Positions 30,437 through 41,585 are shown, numbered from the stretch's first letter. The stretch: 64,000 nt of DNA from Methanobacteriota archaeon (GCA_009758405.1 WSBC01000016.1:124001-188000); one strand, 5' to 3'. Notes: generated by a model from the sequence alone, not told the origin. Program-made: numbers and translations.

Positions 30437-32044
30437 ATGAAGCTTATAGTTGTTACCGGTGGTGTAATTTCAGGTCTTGGTAAAGGAATTACTACTTCAA
30501 GTATAGCAAAAATACTGCAACAAAAGGGCTTGAAAGTTAATGTTATAAAAATTGATCCTTATATCAATTACGATGCTGGGACAATGAATCCCTATCAACA
30601 TGGTGAAGTTTTTGTTCTTGATGATGGTACTGAGGTGGATCTTGATTTAGGAAATTATGAAAGATTTCTAGATATACCATTAAATGGTGAAAATAATATT
30701 ACAACAGGCAAGGTCTACAAAACAGTTATAGAGAGAGAAAGGAAGGGAGAATATCTTGGTAAAACTGTACAGATTATACCGCACATAACGGATGAGATAA
30801 AAAGAAGAATCTACAGGGTGGCAAAGGGTTCGGGTGCAGATGTTGTTCTTGTGGAGGTGGGTGGCACAGTGGGTGACATAGAATCAATGCCTTTCCTAGA
30901 GGCCTTGAGACAAATAGGCAGGGAGTTGGGTGAGGGAAATAGACTCTTTGTTCACACTACCCTAGTGCCTATACTTGACGTGGTTGGTGAACAGAAGACA
31001 AAACCAACACAACACAGTGTTAAGGAGCTTAGGGCAATAGGAATTTCACCTGATATTATAGTTGGTAGGTGCAAAGTTCCATTAACACAGGAAACGAAAG
31101 AGAAAATTTCAAATTTTTGCGATGTACCTGTTGAGGCAGTGATCAGTGCACCAGATGCAAAGACCTCGGTCTATGAGGTACCAATGTTGTTTGAAGAACA
31201 GAATTTGAGTGAATATATATCAAAAAAACTGAAAATTGACGGAAGAAAACCAGATTTAGTGAAATGGAAGGAATTTGTTGAAAGGCTCGAAAATCCTGAT
31301 GATGAGGTGACAATAGGTGTAGTTGGTAAATATGTAAATCTAAAGGACTCATACTTAAGCCATAAGGAGGCATTTATACATTCATCCGCATTCTTGAAGG
31401 TAAGGATAAACATTAAATGGATTGATTCTGAAAACCTAGAAAATGGGAGGGAGGATCTAAGGGGTTTACATGGCATTTTGATCCCTGGAGGTTTTGGGGT
31501 TAGAGGTACAGAAGGTAAGATAAAGGCTGCAAAGTATGCCAGAGAAAATAAAATTCCATTTCTTGGTATATGTCTTGGATTCCAAATGGCAGTTGTGGAA
31601 TTTGCTAGAAATGTTCTTGGATATGAAGATGCCAATAGTACTGAATTCTTCCCTGATACAAAACATCCTGTAATTGATTTATTACCTGAACAGAGGGGTG
31701 TGAATGAGCTAGGTGGCACGATGAGATTAGGATCACAGAAGGTTTTGATCAACGAGGATTCAAAGGCCTATAAACTTTATGGTGAGAGAATAATTTATGA
31801 AAGACATAGGCATAGATATGAGGTAAACGAATCTTATATAAATGAAATTGAGTCACATGGAATGAGATTTACTGGAAAGGATGAAACTGGAAGAAAAATG
31901 GAAATATTTGAGCTTGAAGATCATCCATTTTATATGGCAAGTCAGTTCCATCCTGAATTTAAAAGCAGACCATTAAAACCATCCAGACTTCATCTTGGCT
32001 TAGCAATGGCAGCTTTGGAATACAAGAGGTCTCATACATATTGA
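30437..32044 (+). CDS. pyrG: CTP synthase (start likely 30437, [17 protein letters not shown])
   Basis: [63 protein letters not shown]. Confidence 0.98.
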   Translation: MKLIVVTGGVISGLGKGITTSSIAKILQQKGLKVNVIKIDPYINYDAGTMNPYQHGEVFVLDDGTEVDLDLGNYERFLDIPLNGENNITTGKVYKTVIERERKGEYLGKTVQIIPHITDEIKRRIYRVAKGSGADVVLVEVGGTVGDIESMPFLEALRQIGRELGEGNRLFVHTTLVPILDVVGEQKTKPTQHSVKELRAIGISPDIIVGRCKVPLTQETKEKISNFCDVPVEAVISAPDAKTSVYEVPMLFEEQNLSEYISKKLKIDGRKPDLVKWKEFVERLENPDDEVTIGVVGKYVNLKDSYLSHKEAFIHSSAFLKVRINIKWIDSENLENGREDLRGLHGILIPGGFGVRGTEGKIKAAKYARENKIPFLGICLGFQMAVVEFARNVLGYEDANSTEFFPDTKHPVIDLLPEQRGVNELGGTMRLGSQKVLINEDSKAYKLYGERIIYERHRHRYEVNESYINEIESHGMRFTGKDETGRKMEIFELEDHPFYMASQFHPEFKSRPLKPSRLHLGLAMAALEYKRSHTY

Positions 32045-33144
32045 GAGTATATTTCAAGCAATTTTTCGACACTTTTTTCCCAGGTATAAGAGGAGGCTCT
32101 TTCTTTTGATCTTAAGGAAAGCTCTTTTCTTAAATTTTCATCCTCAATAACATTAATGATTGATTCCTTTAATTTTTCAAGATTTTTAGTTTCAACAAGT
32201 ATGCCCGTATCATCTACAATTTCAGGAATAGCTGTATTTTTATAGGCCACCACTGGAACACCTGCAGCCATGGAATTGAGAATTGAGATACCAAAACCTT
32301 CGTTTAAACTTGGAGCCACATAAACATCAAATGCTGAAATATAATATGGTAGGATATCATCCTCAACCTTTCCTGCAAATATAACATCTTTAATGGAATT
32401 ATTTTCAATAAGAATTTTTTTAACAAAATCTGTATTTCCCTTGATACCTGATGTTGATATATCAGGTTCTGGGCCTACGAAAATGAGTATGGCATTAGGA
32501 ATTTCTTTTTTTATATCCGCCCAAATTTTTGCAATATCCTGAGGACCTTTTCCCATAGACATCCTACCAATAAATCCAATCACTTTGCTATTTTCATTTA
32601 TTCCAATTCTTTTTCTTGCAATTTCCTTAGGTGGAAAATAATTATATTCAACTCCGTGGGGAACTACATATATTTCTTTTTTTACCCCCATATCAAGCAA
32701 TCTTGACCTTGTAAAATTGCTTGGTACAATATAAGCAGAACAATCAGCATTAACTAAATATCTTTCCATTTTTGAAAAAATTTTTGAAACTGACCATCCT
32801 GTAAATTCTTCAAGTTGCTCACCATAAACACTATGAATATGCTTAATTACAGGAGTATCTCTTAATTTTTTTTCAAATCCAAGAATTGGAAATGAGAGAT
32901 AGGAGTGTGTATGTACAATTTCAAAATTTTTGGTATATAATGAGGAAAATAGTAGCATATATTTAGGAACCCTGAAAAATCTAACATTTTCAATTTCCTC
33001 TTTAGATTTTGATCCCTTTATTAAGGATGTTAGTATTGATACATCATTACCTCTATTTGCAAGAAGTGTGGAATATTTCCAAACTACCCTTTCCACACCT
33101 CCCAAATGAGGCGGTGCCAGATCCGAGATCTGTAGAATTTTCAT
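32032..33144 (-). CDS. Glycosyltransferase family 4 (GT-B)
   Basis: [48 protein letters not shown]. Confidence 0.92.
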   Translation of the reverse strand: MKILQISDLAPPHLGGVERVVWKYSTLLANRGNDVSILTSLIKGSKSKEEIENVRFFRVPKYMLLFSSLYTKNFEIVHTHSYLSFPILGFEKKLRDTPVIKHIHSVYGEQLEEFTGWSVSKIFSKMERYLVNADCSAYIVPSNFTRSRLLDMGVKKEIYVVPHGVEYNYFPPKEIARKRIGINENSKVIGFIGRMSMGKGPQDIAKIWADIKKEIPNAILIFVGPEPDISTSGIKGNTDFVKKILIENNSIKDVIFAGKVEDDILPYYISAFDVYVAPSLNEGFGISILNSMAAGVPVVAYKNTAIPEIVDDTGILVETKNLEKLKESIINVIEDENLRKELSLRSKERASSYTWEKSVEKLLEIYSQYV

Positions 33145-33738
33145 TTAGCCTTTAAGGCCCCTTGATTTCCTAAGACCTCTTCCTTTTTGGCCTGCAGATG
33201 TTTTTCCCCTGAAAACCCTTCCCTTTTGATTCCCTATCCAGGAAAGATTTTTATCATTAAGAATTGCAGGATGATTCCTATCAACAAGTATAACTTCATA
33301 ATATTTGTAAAGTCCATCTTCACCCACATAGTAAGAATTAAGTACCTCCATATTCGGATACTTTCTTGCTACTCTTTCCTCAGCAATCCTTTTTGTGCTT
33401 TTTTTCATTGTTATCTTTAAAATTCCTCTTCTTTTTGGTCTTCTCCCCGCCCTTATTGCAGGCTTATTAAGGCCTCCTCTTCTTACCCTTGCCCTCACAA
33501 TAATTATTCCTTGTTTTGCCTTGTATCCGAGTGCCCTGGCTCTGTCAAGCCTTGTTGGTCTTTCAATTCTTACCAAGGCCGGTCCCTTTCTCCATTCAAT
33601 CATTCTTTGCCATTGCAATTCTCCTAAAAATCCTTCCCTTGGCCTTTTCCAAATCTCGCCTATGAAATCATACATATTTTTTACCATATTTCTCACCTTC
33701 GGGCTTCTCCAAGGAACATCGCCCTTTTTTAACTTCAA
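33145..33738 (-). CDS. rpl15e: 50S ribosomal protein L15e
   Basis: [34 protein letters not shown]-terminal [12 protein letters not shown]. Confidence 0.97.
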   Translation of the reverse strand: MKLKKGDVPWRSPKVRNMVKNMYDFIGEIWKRPREGFLGELQWQRMIEWRKGPALVRIERPTRLDRARALGYKAKQGIIIVRARVRRGGLNKPAIRAGRRPKRRGILKITMKKSTKRIAEERVARKYPNMEVLNSYYVGEDGLYKYYEVILVDRNHPAILNDKNLSWIGNQKGRVFRGKTSAGQKGRGLRKSRGLKG

Positions 33739-33870
33739 TATTGTAAATTATAAAAACTTTTTGAAAGAGTAGCCTAGTTGTGATATCCTAAAATTATTTC
33801 GGAAAATCACAAATTTTTAAAAAAATTTAAATATTTTATATATATAACACAAATTAGTAAATTTATAAAG

Positions 33871-34101
33871 GTGATTAAAATGGCTGATGAGACACTTACA
33901 CCCAACGCAAAAAAAGTATATGAGGCTATGAAAAAGCTAGGTGCGACATCTGAAGATAAGCTAAAAACAGCAGATGATATAATGAAGGCTGCAAGTATGG
34001 GAAAAGGAATTGTAAACAATGCCCTTCAGGAATTGATAAATAAAGGGTATGTTAAAAGGATTGCAAGACAAAAAAGTGCGGGTTATTATCTTCTTAAATA
34101 A
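33871..34101 (+). CDS. Small winged-helix DNA-binding protein
   Basis: TPNAKKVYEAMKK...IMKAASMGKGIVNNALQELINKGYVKRIARQKSAGYYLL; strong TATA-like element and AAGGTGAT Shine-Dalgarno upstream. Confidence 0.75.
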   Translation: MIKMADETLTPNAKKVYEAMKKLGATSEDKLKTADDIMKAASMGKGIVNNALQELINKGYVKRIARQKSAGYYLLK

Positions 34102-34105
34102 TTTC

Positions 34106-35848
34106 CTAAATGCCCCAGAAAGGCTTTTCCCTTCTTTTTATTGATATTATTTCATTCAGCGTCTCATTCTCTTCATATGTAAGTTCTAGATTTTTTAATT
34201 TTTTCACGTCATTTTCACTTAGATCTGAATATATTATATCTCCAGGTTGAACATTTCTTCCTACAACAGCTTCTGATATAGATACAGCAACCTCCTGCCC
34301 CATTATTGCCTCTTTAAGAGTCTGATCCTTATCCCTAATACTTTTTATTGTACCCAAAGATTTTCCTTCAGAATTCATAACAGGTAAATCAGGTTTAATT
34401 TTACCGGCAAGAACTCTGACACCAACGATAGCTGGTTTAGAGGTCCTAAATATATAATTTTCAAGTATTTTTAATTTTACTGGGAAGTTTATTTCAGACC
34501 TTTTTTCTTCTTCAATCCTTTCTTTTTCTTTTTCAATCGTTTCCTTGTATTTATCAATTAGTTCATATAGAACCTTACCTTCTATAATTTTCACACTTGT
34601 TCCTGATACTATATCCTGTGGTGCCTTAACGTTGTATGCAATTATTATCCTATTTAGCTCATTTTGAGTTGTTTCTGCGTCTACCACATCCCTTTTTGTA
34701 ACATCACCTATTCCTGCCTTTTTTACAGGAACTCCTAAGAGACTTAGTTCATAATAAAGTGCTTCAAGTGATCCCTTAGCATCTGCCTTTATTACTATAC
34801 CATCCTCAGAAAGATCAATGGCAAGTTTTGATTCATCCCTTATTTCATTTATAATATGTTCCAAATTCTCTATATTAGCAACTTTAACTATACCACCGGG
34901 AATTACATCATCAATATCCGGAGCTGCAATTTTTATTCCGGCCGCAGCACTTACCTCCTTCACCTGTATAAAGGGATCTCTTGGATCCCTTATCTCATCT
35001 AGAGGCCTTGGTTTTAGAAGTATTTTTACTTTAGTTATTACAGGCTTATTTTTACCAGAAACTACTATCGTATCACCTTTCCTTATGGTACCCTCATATA
35101 ATATGACATCGAGTGTCTTACCTAAACCCTTTTCTTCCTTTATTTCAAGGACTGTACCCACACCAGGTCCCTCTTCGGTTTTTAATTGGTTCTCAAGATA
35201 CCTTTGGGAAAGCCCTATTAGAACTAGAAGGAGGTCTGCTATACCTATTCTTAATTTTGAACTAACTGGAACTATTGCAACGTTCTTTGTAAAATCACTT
35301 ATTCTGTCGTACCTCTCAGAGGAAAAGCCATGGTTAAAAAGTTGTTCTGAGATTGTATATATGGATCTATCCAGTTCTTCTTTAACAAAATCTTTTTGTT
35401 CCGCTATTGCCTGGACAAAGGGCTTATTCTGTGAATTTCTCCAGCCATCAATAAGATCTATTTTTGTAGCTGCTATTACAAATGGTGTCTTGAACTTTTT
35501 TAGAATATTAAGGCTTTCAACCGTCTGCTGCATCACCTTTTCTCTAATATCAACAACAAGTATTGCAATGTCAGATAAAGATCCGCCCCTTGCCCTTAAT
35601 GTTGTAAATGCCTCATGGCCTGGGGTATCTATAAAAAGGAGCCCAGGTATTTTGAATTTTCTCTCTTTAATTAAACTACCGCATATTTCATAGATCGTTT
35701 CTATTGGCACCTCTGTGGCACCTATATGTTGTGTTATACCTCCATGTTCCTTTTTGGCTATAGATGTGCCCCTAATTGCATCTAACAATGATGTTTTACC
35801 GTGATCAACATGTCCAAGTACACCTATAATAGGCTGTCTTATCTTCAT
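34106..35848 (-). CDS. infB: Translation initiation factor IF-2 (aIF5B)
   Basis: IIGVLGHVDHGKTSLLDAIRGT, FIDTPGHEAFTTLRARGG; archaeal IF5B length, no intein. Confidence 0.97.
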   Translation of the reverse strand: MKIRQPIIGVLGHVDHGKTSLLDAIRGTSIAKKEHGGITQHIGATEVPIETIYEICGSLIKERKFKIPGLLFIDTPGHEAFTTLRARGGSLSDIAILVVDIREKVMQQTVESLNILKKFKTPFVIAATKIDLIDGWRNSQNKPFVQAIAEQKDFVKEELDRSIYTISEQLFNHGFSSERYDRISDFTKNVAIVPVSSKLRIGIADLLLVLIGLSQRYLENQLKTEEGPGVGTVLEIKEEKGLGKTLDVILYEGTIRKGDTIVVSGKNKPVITKVKILLKPRPLDEIRDPRDPFIQVKEVSAAAGIKIAAPDIDDVIPGGIVKVANIENLEHIINEIRDESKLAIDLSEDGIVIKADAKGSLEALYYELSLLGVPVKKAGIGDVTKRDVVDAETTQNELNRIIIAYNVKAPQDIVSGTSVKIIEGKVLYELIDKYKETIEKEKERIEEEKRSEINFPVKLKILENYIFRTSKPAIVGVRVLAGKIKPDLPVMNSEGKSLGTIKSIRDKDQTLKEAIMGQEVAVSISEAVVGRNVQPGDIIYSDLSENDVKKLKNLELTYEENETLNEIISIKRREKPFWGI

Positions 35849-35893
35849 CTCCCTTCGTAAAATATGTGATATTTAATTAACTTTTCTTGACCT

Positions 35894-36619
35894 TTATTCT
35901 TCTATCCTCGGTGCCAGAAGGAATATGCCATTTCCCTTACCATCAGAGAATGTAAATTCAATTTTAACAGGGTAATCTGTTCCAAGATTGACTGTTACAT
36001 ATTCAGAATTTATTGCCTTTATGAACCTAAGAAGGTAATCAACAGGATAAAGACTTTTTACCTCTGAATCACATTTAAGTTCCTTAAGGAGATCCTTTGG
36101 TATTATTAACTTAGTTGAGTCTTCATCTCCAGTTGAATAAAGCCTGAACTCCGTAGGTGTTATGTGAAGGGTAATGTTATCAGAGATATTTTCAGCCACT
36201 TTTATACCTCCTGCAAATTGGTCTGTAGGCACAACTGCCTTTGCAGGTAGTCCTAGAGAAGGTACCTTTGGAACAGTTATACTAGAAGGATCTATTGTTG
36301 ACATTGTTCTACTAAGATAACCAACTGTAAGAAGAAGCTTTGAATCATCCTTCTTTATTTCAATAACATCACTTGAACCTGTATTTTTAAGAAAATCTTT
36401 TATTTTTTCAAGATCTACCCCTACCTCTGTCTCCTCATCAAGCTCATATTCAAGAAATGCCTCTTTGTTCAGATCCAGAACTATCATAGCCACATGAGCA
36501 GGATCTACGCACTTTACGCTAAGTCCCTTCTTTGTAAATTCAAATTTTGCCTCTGTGACTAACGTAAGTAGCAAATCAGTTATCTCCTTGAGATCCCTAA
36601 CATTCATCTTTACATCCAT
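35894..36619 (-). CDS. pcn: DNA polymerase sliding clamp (PCNA)
   Basis: GLSVKCVDPAHVAMIVLDL, PVDYLLRFIKAI, PVKIEFTFSDGKGNGIFLLAPRIEE. Confidence 0.97.
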   Translation of the reverse strand: MDVKMNVRDLKEITDLLLTLVTEAKFEFTKKGLSVKCVDPAHVAMIVLDLNKEAFLEYELDEETEVGVDLEKIKDFLKNTGSSDVIEIKKDDSKLLLTVGYLSRTMSTIDPSSITVPKVPSLGLPAKAVVPTDQFAGGIKVAENISDNITLHITPTEFRLYSTGDEDSTKLIIPKDLLKELKCDSEVKSLYPVDYLLRFIKAINSEYVTVNLGTDYPVKIEFTFSDGKGNGIFLLAPRIEE

Positions 36620-36670
36620 CTATGATCACAATCTACTATATTTAATAAGGATATAATAAAACTTTCTTGT

Positions 36671-37918
36671 TCAAAATACCCTTTGAAATTTTTTCCTATC
36701 ACCCTTAATTGTTGCATCAAGACCCATCTTTGCTGTAATATCGTTATCGTATCTGCTAGGATCCAAAGAACTTCCTCTCTCTTTAATTATTATCAAATCC
36801 CTATCGGCCTGAAATCTTGTTGCAATCGCCCATTCAACCTCTTCCATATTTTCTATATTTATATCATCGTCCACTACAACAACATGCTTCATACTTTTGT
36901 GCCCTTTAAAGGATGCAATAATAGCCCTTCTTCCATCGTCATCCCTCAATTTTTTAATTTTTACTACACCATGTAGCCAGGAATTACCACCGTAGGTAAG
37001 TCTTACATCAATTACATCAATTCCCTCCTTTTTTATTTCATTAAATATGGTAGGTTCCCTGGGCATTCCCATAAGGTTGTAATGTTCATAGCCTCCAGGT
37101 AGCAAAAGATGAAAAACAGGATCCCTGTTTGTATACATTGAGTCGAATATTGCAACTGGCTGATTTTCTTGCATATCATATGTCCTGGTAATATCTAGAA
37201 ATGGTCCTTCAACTGGATATTTTTCTTTTGTTATAACGCCATTAAAAATATACTCAGCCTCAAAGGGAACAAATATTCCATTATCCATCCTTACCATCTT
37301 TTCTCTTTCCCCTAGGGTTTTTTTACGTATTGATGATGCAATTTTTGATTCATCTATCCAATAATCAACAGATGTTGCTGCTGAAAGAAGAAATGTTGGA
37401 AAAGCACCAATTACCAGTGAAATTTTAAGTTCCTCGCCAGCAGCAATCGCCTCATTATACATTCTAAAAAGATCGCGTGGTACTAGCCTTATAACTGCCT
37501 TTTTATCACCTATAATCATAAAACGATGGAATGAAACATTTCTCTTTTTACCATATTCTGAAAAAACTATTCCACTTGTAATATAATTGGATGCATCACC
37601 CTCAAAATATCTAGGTATAGGTAATTCTAAAAATGAAAAATCATTATTTTTAATAAAATTTCCATCTACCACGTCATAATCCTCTGGCTCATTAATTGCC
37701 TCTACTAATTTTTTAATTATATCCTTTGTTTTTAGTATTTTTTCAAAATTTTTCCTATCTGCCCATAGATTTCCAACGGCCTCAAATCCATCTAAATTCT
37801 TGAAGTATACAGGCCTTGTTGGATATTTTAAAAGATATTTTGTTACTTCCAATTCCTTGCTAACTTTTTCTTGAATATGTACAGTATTTTCTAAATTCTT
37901 TAATATTTCTTTATACAT
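36671..37918 (-). CDS. UbiD family (de)carboxylase
   Basis: NVSFHRFMIIGDKKAVIRLVPRDLF, VRLTYGGNSWLHGVVKIKK, VVVDDDINIENMEEVEWAIATR. Confidence 0.9.
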   Translation of the reverse strand: MYKEILKNLENTVHIQEKVSKELEVTKYLLKYPTRPVYFKNLDGFEAVGNLWADRKNFEKILKTKDIIKKLVEAINEPEDYDVVDGNFIKNNDFSFLELPIPRYFEGDASNYITSGIVFSEYGKKRNVSFHRFMIIGDKKAVIRLVPRDLFRMYNEAIAAGEELKISLVIGAFPTFLLSAATSVDYWIDESKIASSIRKKTLGEREKMVRMDNGIFVPFEAEYIFNGVITKEKYPVEGPFLDITRTYDMQENQPVAIFDSMYTNRDPVFHLLLPGGYEHYNLMGMPREPTIFNEIKKEGIDVIDVRLTYGGNSWLHGVVKIKKLRDDDGRRAIIASFKGHKSMKHVVVVDDDINIENMEEVEWAIATRFQADRDLIIIKERGSSLDPSRYDNDITAKMGLDATIKGDRKKFQRVF

Positions 37919-37980
37919 ATCTTTAATAATAGATTATTACTTAATATTTTTATTCATGATGTACATTGCGTAAAGACATG

Positions 37981-38586
37981 GTTAATATAGGAATACTAAA
38001 CATCCAAGGGGATGTATCTGAGCACGCTGAAATGGCAAGAAAGGCATTAGAGGATCTTGGTTTGCAGGGTAATGTAATATATGTTAAAAGTTTATTTGAT
38101 TTGGAAAAGATAAATGGTTTAATAATCCCAGGTGGTGAAAGTACAACAATCTCTAGACTGTTAAAAACAACAGGTCTGTTTGAAAAAATAAGGGAAAGGG
38201 CACTAAAGGGGGACCTAGGAATTATGGGCACTTGTGCAGGTACTATAGTAATCTCAAAGGAAACTGGAGATCCAAGAGTATTACCAATGGGTATTATTGA
38301 CATAGAAATTAAAAGAAATGCATATGGAAGACAATATTCATCTTTTCAGGTTATGTTAAAAATTAAAGGATTGGATAAACCTTTCCCTGCCGTGTTCATA
38401 AGGGCCCCTATCATAAAAAATGTATCTAATGATGTAGAGATCATGGCAACGTACAGTGATGATATCGTTTTTGTTAAAAAAGGAAAAATTTTTGCATTGA
38501 CCTTCCATCCAGAACTCACCAATGATAATAGAATTCATAGAATGTTTATAGAGAGGGTGGGGGGTATTTCGAGTGGAAAAGAATGA
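37981..38586 (+). CDS. pdxT: Pyridoxal 5'-phosphate synthase glutaminase subunit
   Basis: MVNIGILNIQGDVSEH, LIIPGGESTTISRLL, GTCAGTIV, FHPELTND. Confidence 0.95.
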   Translation, partial: VNIGILNIQGDVSEHAEMARKALEDLGLQGNVIYVKSLFDLEKINGLIIPGGESTTISRLLKTTGLFEKIRERALKGDLGIMGTCAGTIVISKETGDPRVLPMGIIDIEIKRNAYGRQYSSFQVMLKIKGLDKPFPAVFIRAPIIKNVSNDVEIMATYSDDIVFVKKGKIFALTFHPELTNDNRIHRMFIERVGGISSGKE

Positions 38587-38616
38587 TTTATATCATAATA
38601 AATAATATCTTATCTG

Positions 38617-39732
38617 GTGATAAACATGGCAAAAAAGACACCCCTTTATGATGAGCACGTAAATCTTGGTGCAAAGATGATAGAGTTTGCAGGATTTTTA
38701 ATGCCATTAGAATATACAGGAATAATAGATGAACATCTTAATGTAAGGAAAAATGTTGGTATTTTTGATGTTTCACATATGGGTGATATTGTTATAGAGG
38801 GAAAGGATAGTGAAAAGTTTTTAGATTACTTATTACCAACTAAGGTATCAAGTATGCAAAATTTGGAGGCAAAATATTCCGCATACTTAAATGAAAAGGG
38901 AATAATGTTAGATGATACTATAGTATATAAGGTTAATAGTGAAAAATTTTTATTAGTACCTAATGCAGCAACAGCAGAAAAAATATATAAATGGATACTT
39001 GATAAATCTTCAGGATATAACATAAAGATTTATGATAGATCATTATTATATAGTAGTATAGCAGTTCAGGGACCAAAGGCTATAAAATTAATGGAAAAGT
39101 TAACTAAATACGATTATTCTAAGATGAAAAGTTTTACCTTTGATTTTATTACTTTCATGGACATTGAAAATAGAGGGGATAATTTTATACCATATGGAAA
39201 AATATTTGTTTCAAGAACAGGATATACAGGAGAAGATGGTGTTGAATTAATATTCCCAAATGAATATGCTGTTGAAATATGGCAATCATTGTTAGATTAT
39301 GGAAAGGAATTTGGAATAAAACCTTGTGGTTTAGGGGCTAGAGACACGTTAAGAATGGAAAAGGGTATGTTATTGAGTGGTACAGATTTTAATATGGATA
39401 GGACTCCAATAGAAGCATCAATAAGCTGGATAATTAATTATGATCATGATTTCATTGGTAAAGAGGCTTTGTTAGAAATTAAAAATAAGGATCATGAAAT
39501 ATTTCGTGGATTTAAAATGCTAGAGCCAGGAATACCTAGACATGGATATAATATATATAAGAATGAAAATAAAATAGGGATAATTACAAGTGGTACCATG
39601 TCTCCCTCTTTAAAAGTAGGAATTGGATTAGGTTATGTTAAAAAAGATGTAAAGGTAGGAGATATTGTATTAATAGATATAAGAGGAAAAAAAATGAAGG
39701 CAGAGGTAACAAAACCAAAAATACATCCATAG
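38617..39732 (+). CDS. gcvT: Glycine cleavage system T protein (aminomethyltransferase)
   Basis: TPLYDEHVNLGAKMIEFAGFLMPLEY, RTGYTGEDGVEL, GLGARDTLRMEKGM; GGTGAT SD. Confidence 0.95.
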   Translation: MINMAKKTPLYDEHVNLGAKMIEFAGFLMPLEYTGIIDEHLNVRKNVGIFDVSHMGDIVIEGKDSEKFLDYLLPTKVSSMQNLEAKYSAYLNEKGIMLDDTIVYKVNSEKFLLVPNAATAEKIYKWILDKSSGYNIKIYDRSLLYSSIAVQGPKAIKLMEKLTKYDYSKMKSFTFDFITFMDIENRGDNFIPYGKIFVSRTGYTGEDGVELIFPNEYAVEIWQSLLDYGKEFGIKPCGLGARDTLRMEKGMLLSGTDFNMDRTPIEASISWIINYDHDFIGKEALLEIKNKDHEIFRGFKMLEPGIPRHGYNIYKNENKIGIITSGTMSPSLKVGIGLGYVKKDVKVGDIVLIDIRGKKMKAEVTKPKIHP

Positions 39733-39751
39733 GAAATAGGGGGGTCTGGCT

Positions 39752-39979
39752 GTGAAACTTAAAACAAAAAATAAAGAGATAGAAAGGGATGTAAATCCCT
39801 GTAAAATGGCTGAAGAACCTCCTACTTATGGAATACCATTGAAAATATCAGATAATTTATGGCCTATAATAAAAGAAGAAAAGGAATTTTATTTAGAAGG
39901 TAAAAAATGCAAGGTATTGCAAGAAATAGATATTGGAGAAAATACTTGGTTTATATTCGAAATTTTAAACAATCTTTAA
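39752..39979 (+). CDS. Small hypothetical protein
   Basis: ORF 75 aa directly downstream of gcvT. Confidence 0.45.
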   Translation: MKLKTKNKEIERDVNPCKMAEEPPTYGIPLKISDNLWPIIKEEKEFYLEGKKCKVLQEIDIGENTWFIFEILNNL

Positions 39980-40207
39980 TTTTTTCCTTATTTTGTCTAC
40001 TTCATCTTTAGAATAATAATTCTCTAATTTAATATTCCTATCAAATGATCCCTCACTTTTCTTTTCAAATACATAAGAAAGATAAATAATTATTTCATCC
40101 CATGTAAGATCTGCCCTTTCAAGTTCCTGTATAATATGAGAAGATACCTTATTTAGTAATTCTTTCGTCCCTTTTTTTATTCCTATGGAAGCCCAATCCT
40201 GCCCCAT
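39965..40207 (-). CDS. Small hypothetical protein
   Basis: ORF 80 aa, plausible composition: MGQDWASIGIKKGTKELLNKVSSHIIQELERADLTWDE. Confidence 0.45.
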   Translation of the reverse strand: MGQDWASIGIKKGTKELLNKVSSHIIQELERADLTWDEIIIYLSYVFEKKSEGSFDRNIKLENYYSKDEVDKIRKKLKIV

Positions 40208-40356
40208 AATTTCCGTATTATTTTTCTGTATTTAAAAATTATCATTTTAAAACATGGAATTTCTTAAAGAGAAAAAATAATTTTTATTTTCTAAATTAAT
40301 TAAAGGAAATTTTTTTATTCCATAAACCTTAACTTAGAAAAGAGTGAAAAAAGATT

Positions 40357-40605
40357 ATGAAAATATTAATAAATATATTGAATGGAAAAAGTAATATTCA
40401 GGAGGAGATGGTGGCATTTAATTTTTCAATTAATAGAGTAAAAAATACAAATGAAGAAATTGAAATGCTATTTCTGGATCAAGCGGTGCAGGCATTGAAT
40501 AGGAAGCAGGCAAATTTAAAGCAAATCAAGGAACAAATAGATAAAGTTAAGGAGGTAAGGATAAATATAAAGACATTTTCAGTTATCTTAAAAATTAAGG
40601 ATTAA
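40357..40605 (+). CDS. Small protein, possibly a truncated DsrE-like domain
   Basis: MKILINILNGKSNIQEEMVAFNFSINRVKNTNEEIEMLFLDQAVQAL resembles a DsrE-type N-terminus but lacks the C-terminal half. Confidence 0.4.
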   Translation: MKILINILNGKSNIQEEMVAFNFSINRVKNTNEEIEMLFLDQAVQALNRKQANLKQIKEQIDKVKEVRINIKTFSVILKIKD

Positions 40606-40701
40606 CATCTGAATATATATCCCCAGAGATTATGTTCTGGGTAATGTGGAAACAAATAAAAAATTGAAGAGGGTTCTATAGTTATATCCTTCTGATGGAA
40701 T

Positions 40702-41479
40702 ATGTTTGAAATAACATATTTGCAGATGGTTCTTTTCATTATTTCTGGTCTAATAGTTGGTTTTTCACTTGGTTTAATTGGGGGTGGTGGATCAATTTTT
40801 GCAATTCCTTTACTAATATATTTTGTTGGTTATGATCATCCTCACATTGTAATTGGAACTACGGCTTTAGCTGTTAGTATAAACGCATTTTTGAATATAA
40901 TTCCTCATGCAAGAAAAAACATGTGGTATTTAAAAAGGGAATAATATTTAGTATTCCAGGAATATTTGGAGTGCTAGTTGGTGCTGAGCTAGGCCTCTTA
41001 AAACCTTGCAAAAAATTGCTTTTCATATTTGCAATATTAATGATTATAATAGCAATCTATATGCTAAAAAGAAAATATACAAACGAGTCAGAAAATCCAA
41101 CATTAAAAGAATCTTATCCAAAGCATCTAAGTATTGGTTTTATTGTTGGTTTTTCATCCGGATATTTCGGTATAGGGGGTGGTTTTCTTATTGTTCCAGG
41201 ATTAATATATTCAGCTGGTTTGAATATAATTCAGGCTGTAGGGACCTCTCTAATTTCAGTAGGTTTATTTGGTTTTGTTACAGCACTTCGATATTCTTTG
41301 AATGGTGATTTAAACTTATTAATTACGTCTTTATATATTGCTGGAGGTATATTAGGTGGTTGGATTGGGACTACTTTGCAACCAAGGTATCTAAGAGAAC
41401 ATTGACAAAGATTTTTGCAATTAAAATTATTTTAGTAGCAATATATATGATGTATATGAATTTTACAGCATTTTTTTAA
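40702..41479 (+). pseudogene. TauE/SafE family transporter with two apparent frameshifts
   Basis: GLIGGGGSIFAIPLLIYFVG then frame change near 40932-40936 (A run), GYFGIGGGFLIVPGLIYSAG, second frame change near 41375-41377 (T run) restoring ATKVSKRTLTKIFAIKIILVAIYMMYMNFTAFF to stop at 41479. Confidence 0.8.
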
Positions 41480-41585
41480 AAATTTAATTCTTATTTTTTG
41501 CAATAGTTATAAAATTTATAAAAATTATAATTTTTATAAAATAAAAATTATATATTAGAAAATAATTACATAAATGGGTGATAGA

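Noticed and set aside
31171-31752. 193-aa minus-strand ORF
   Set aside because: Antisense to pyrG; shadow ORF.
34818-35693. 291-aa plus-strand ORF
   Set aside because: Antisense to conserved infB; Ser/Phe/Ile-rich composition typical of a shadow ORF.
41574-41585. Upstream ATG (41574) as pilin start
   Set aside because: The GGTGAT motif lies inside this extension and is well placed for the ATG at 41586.
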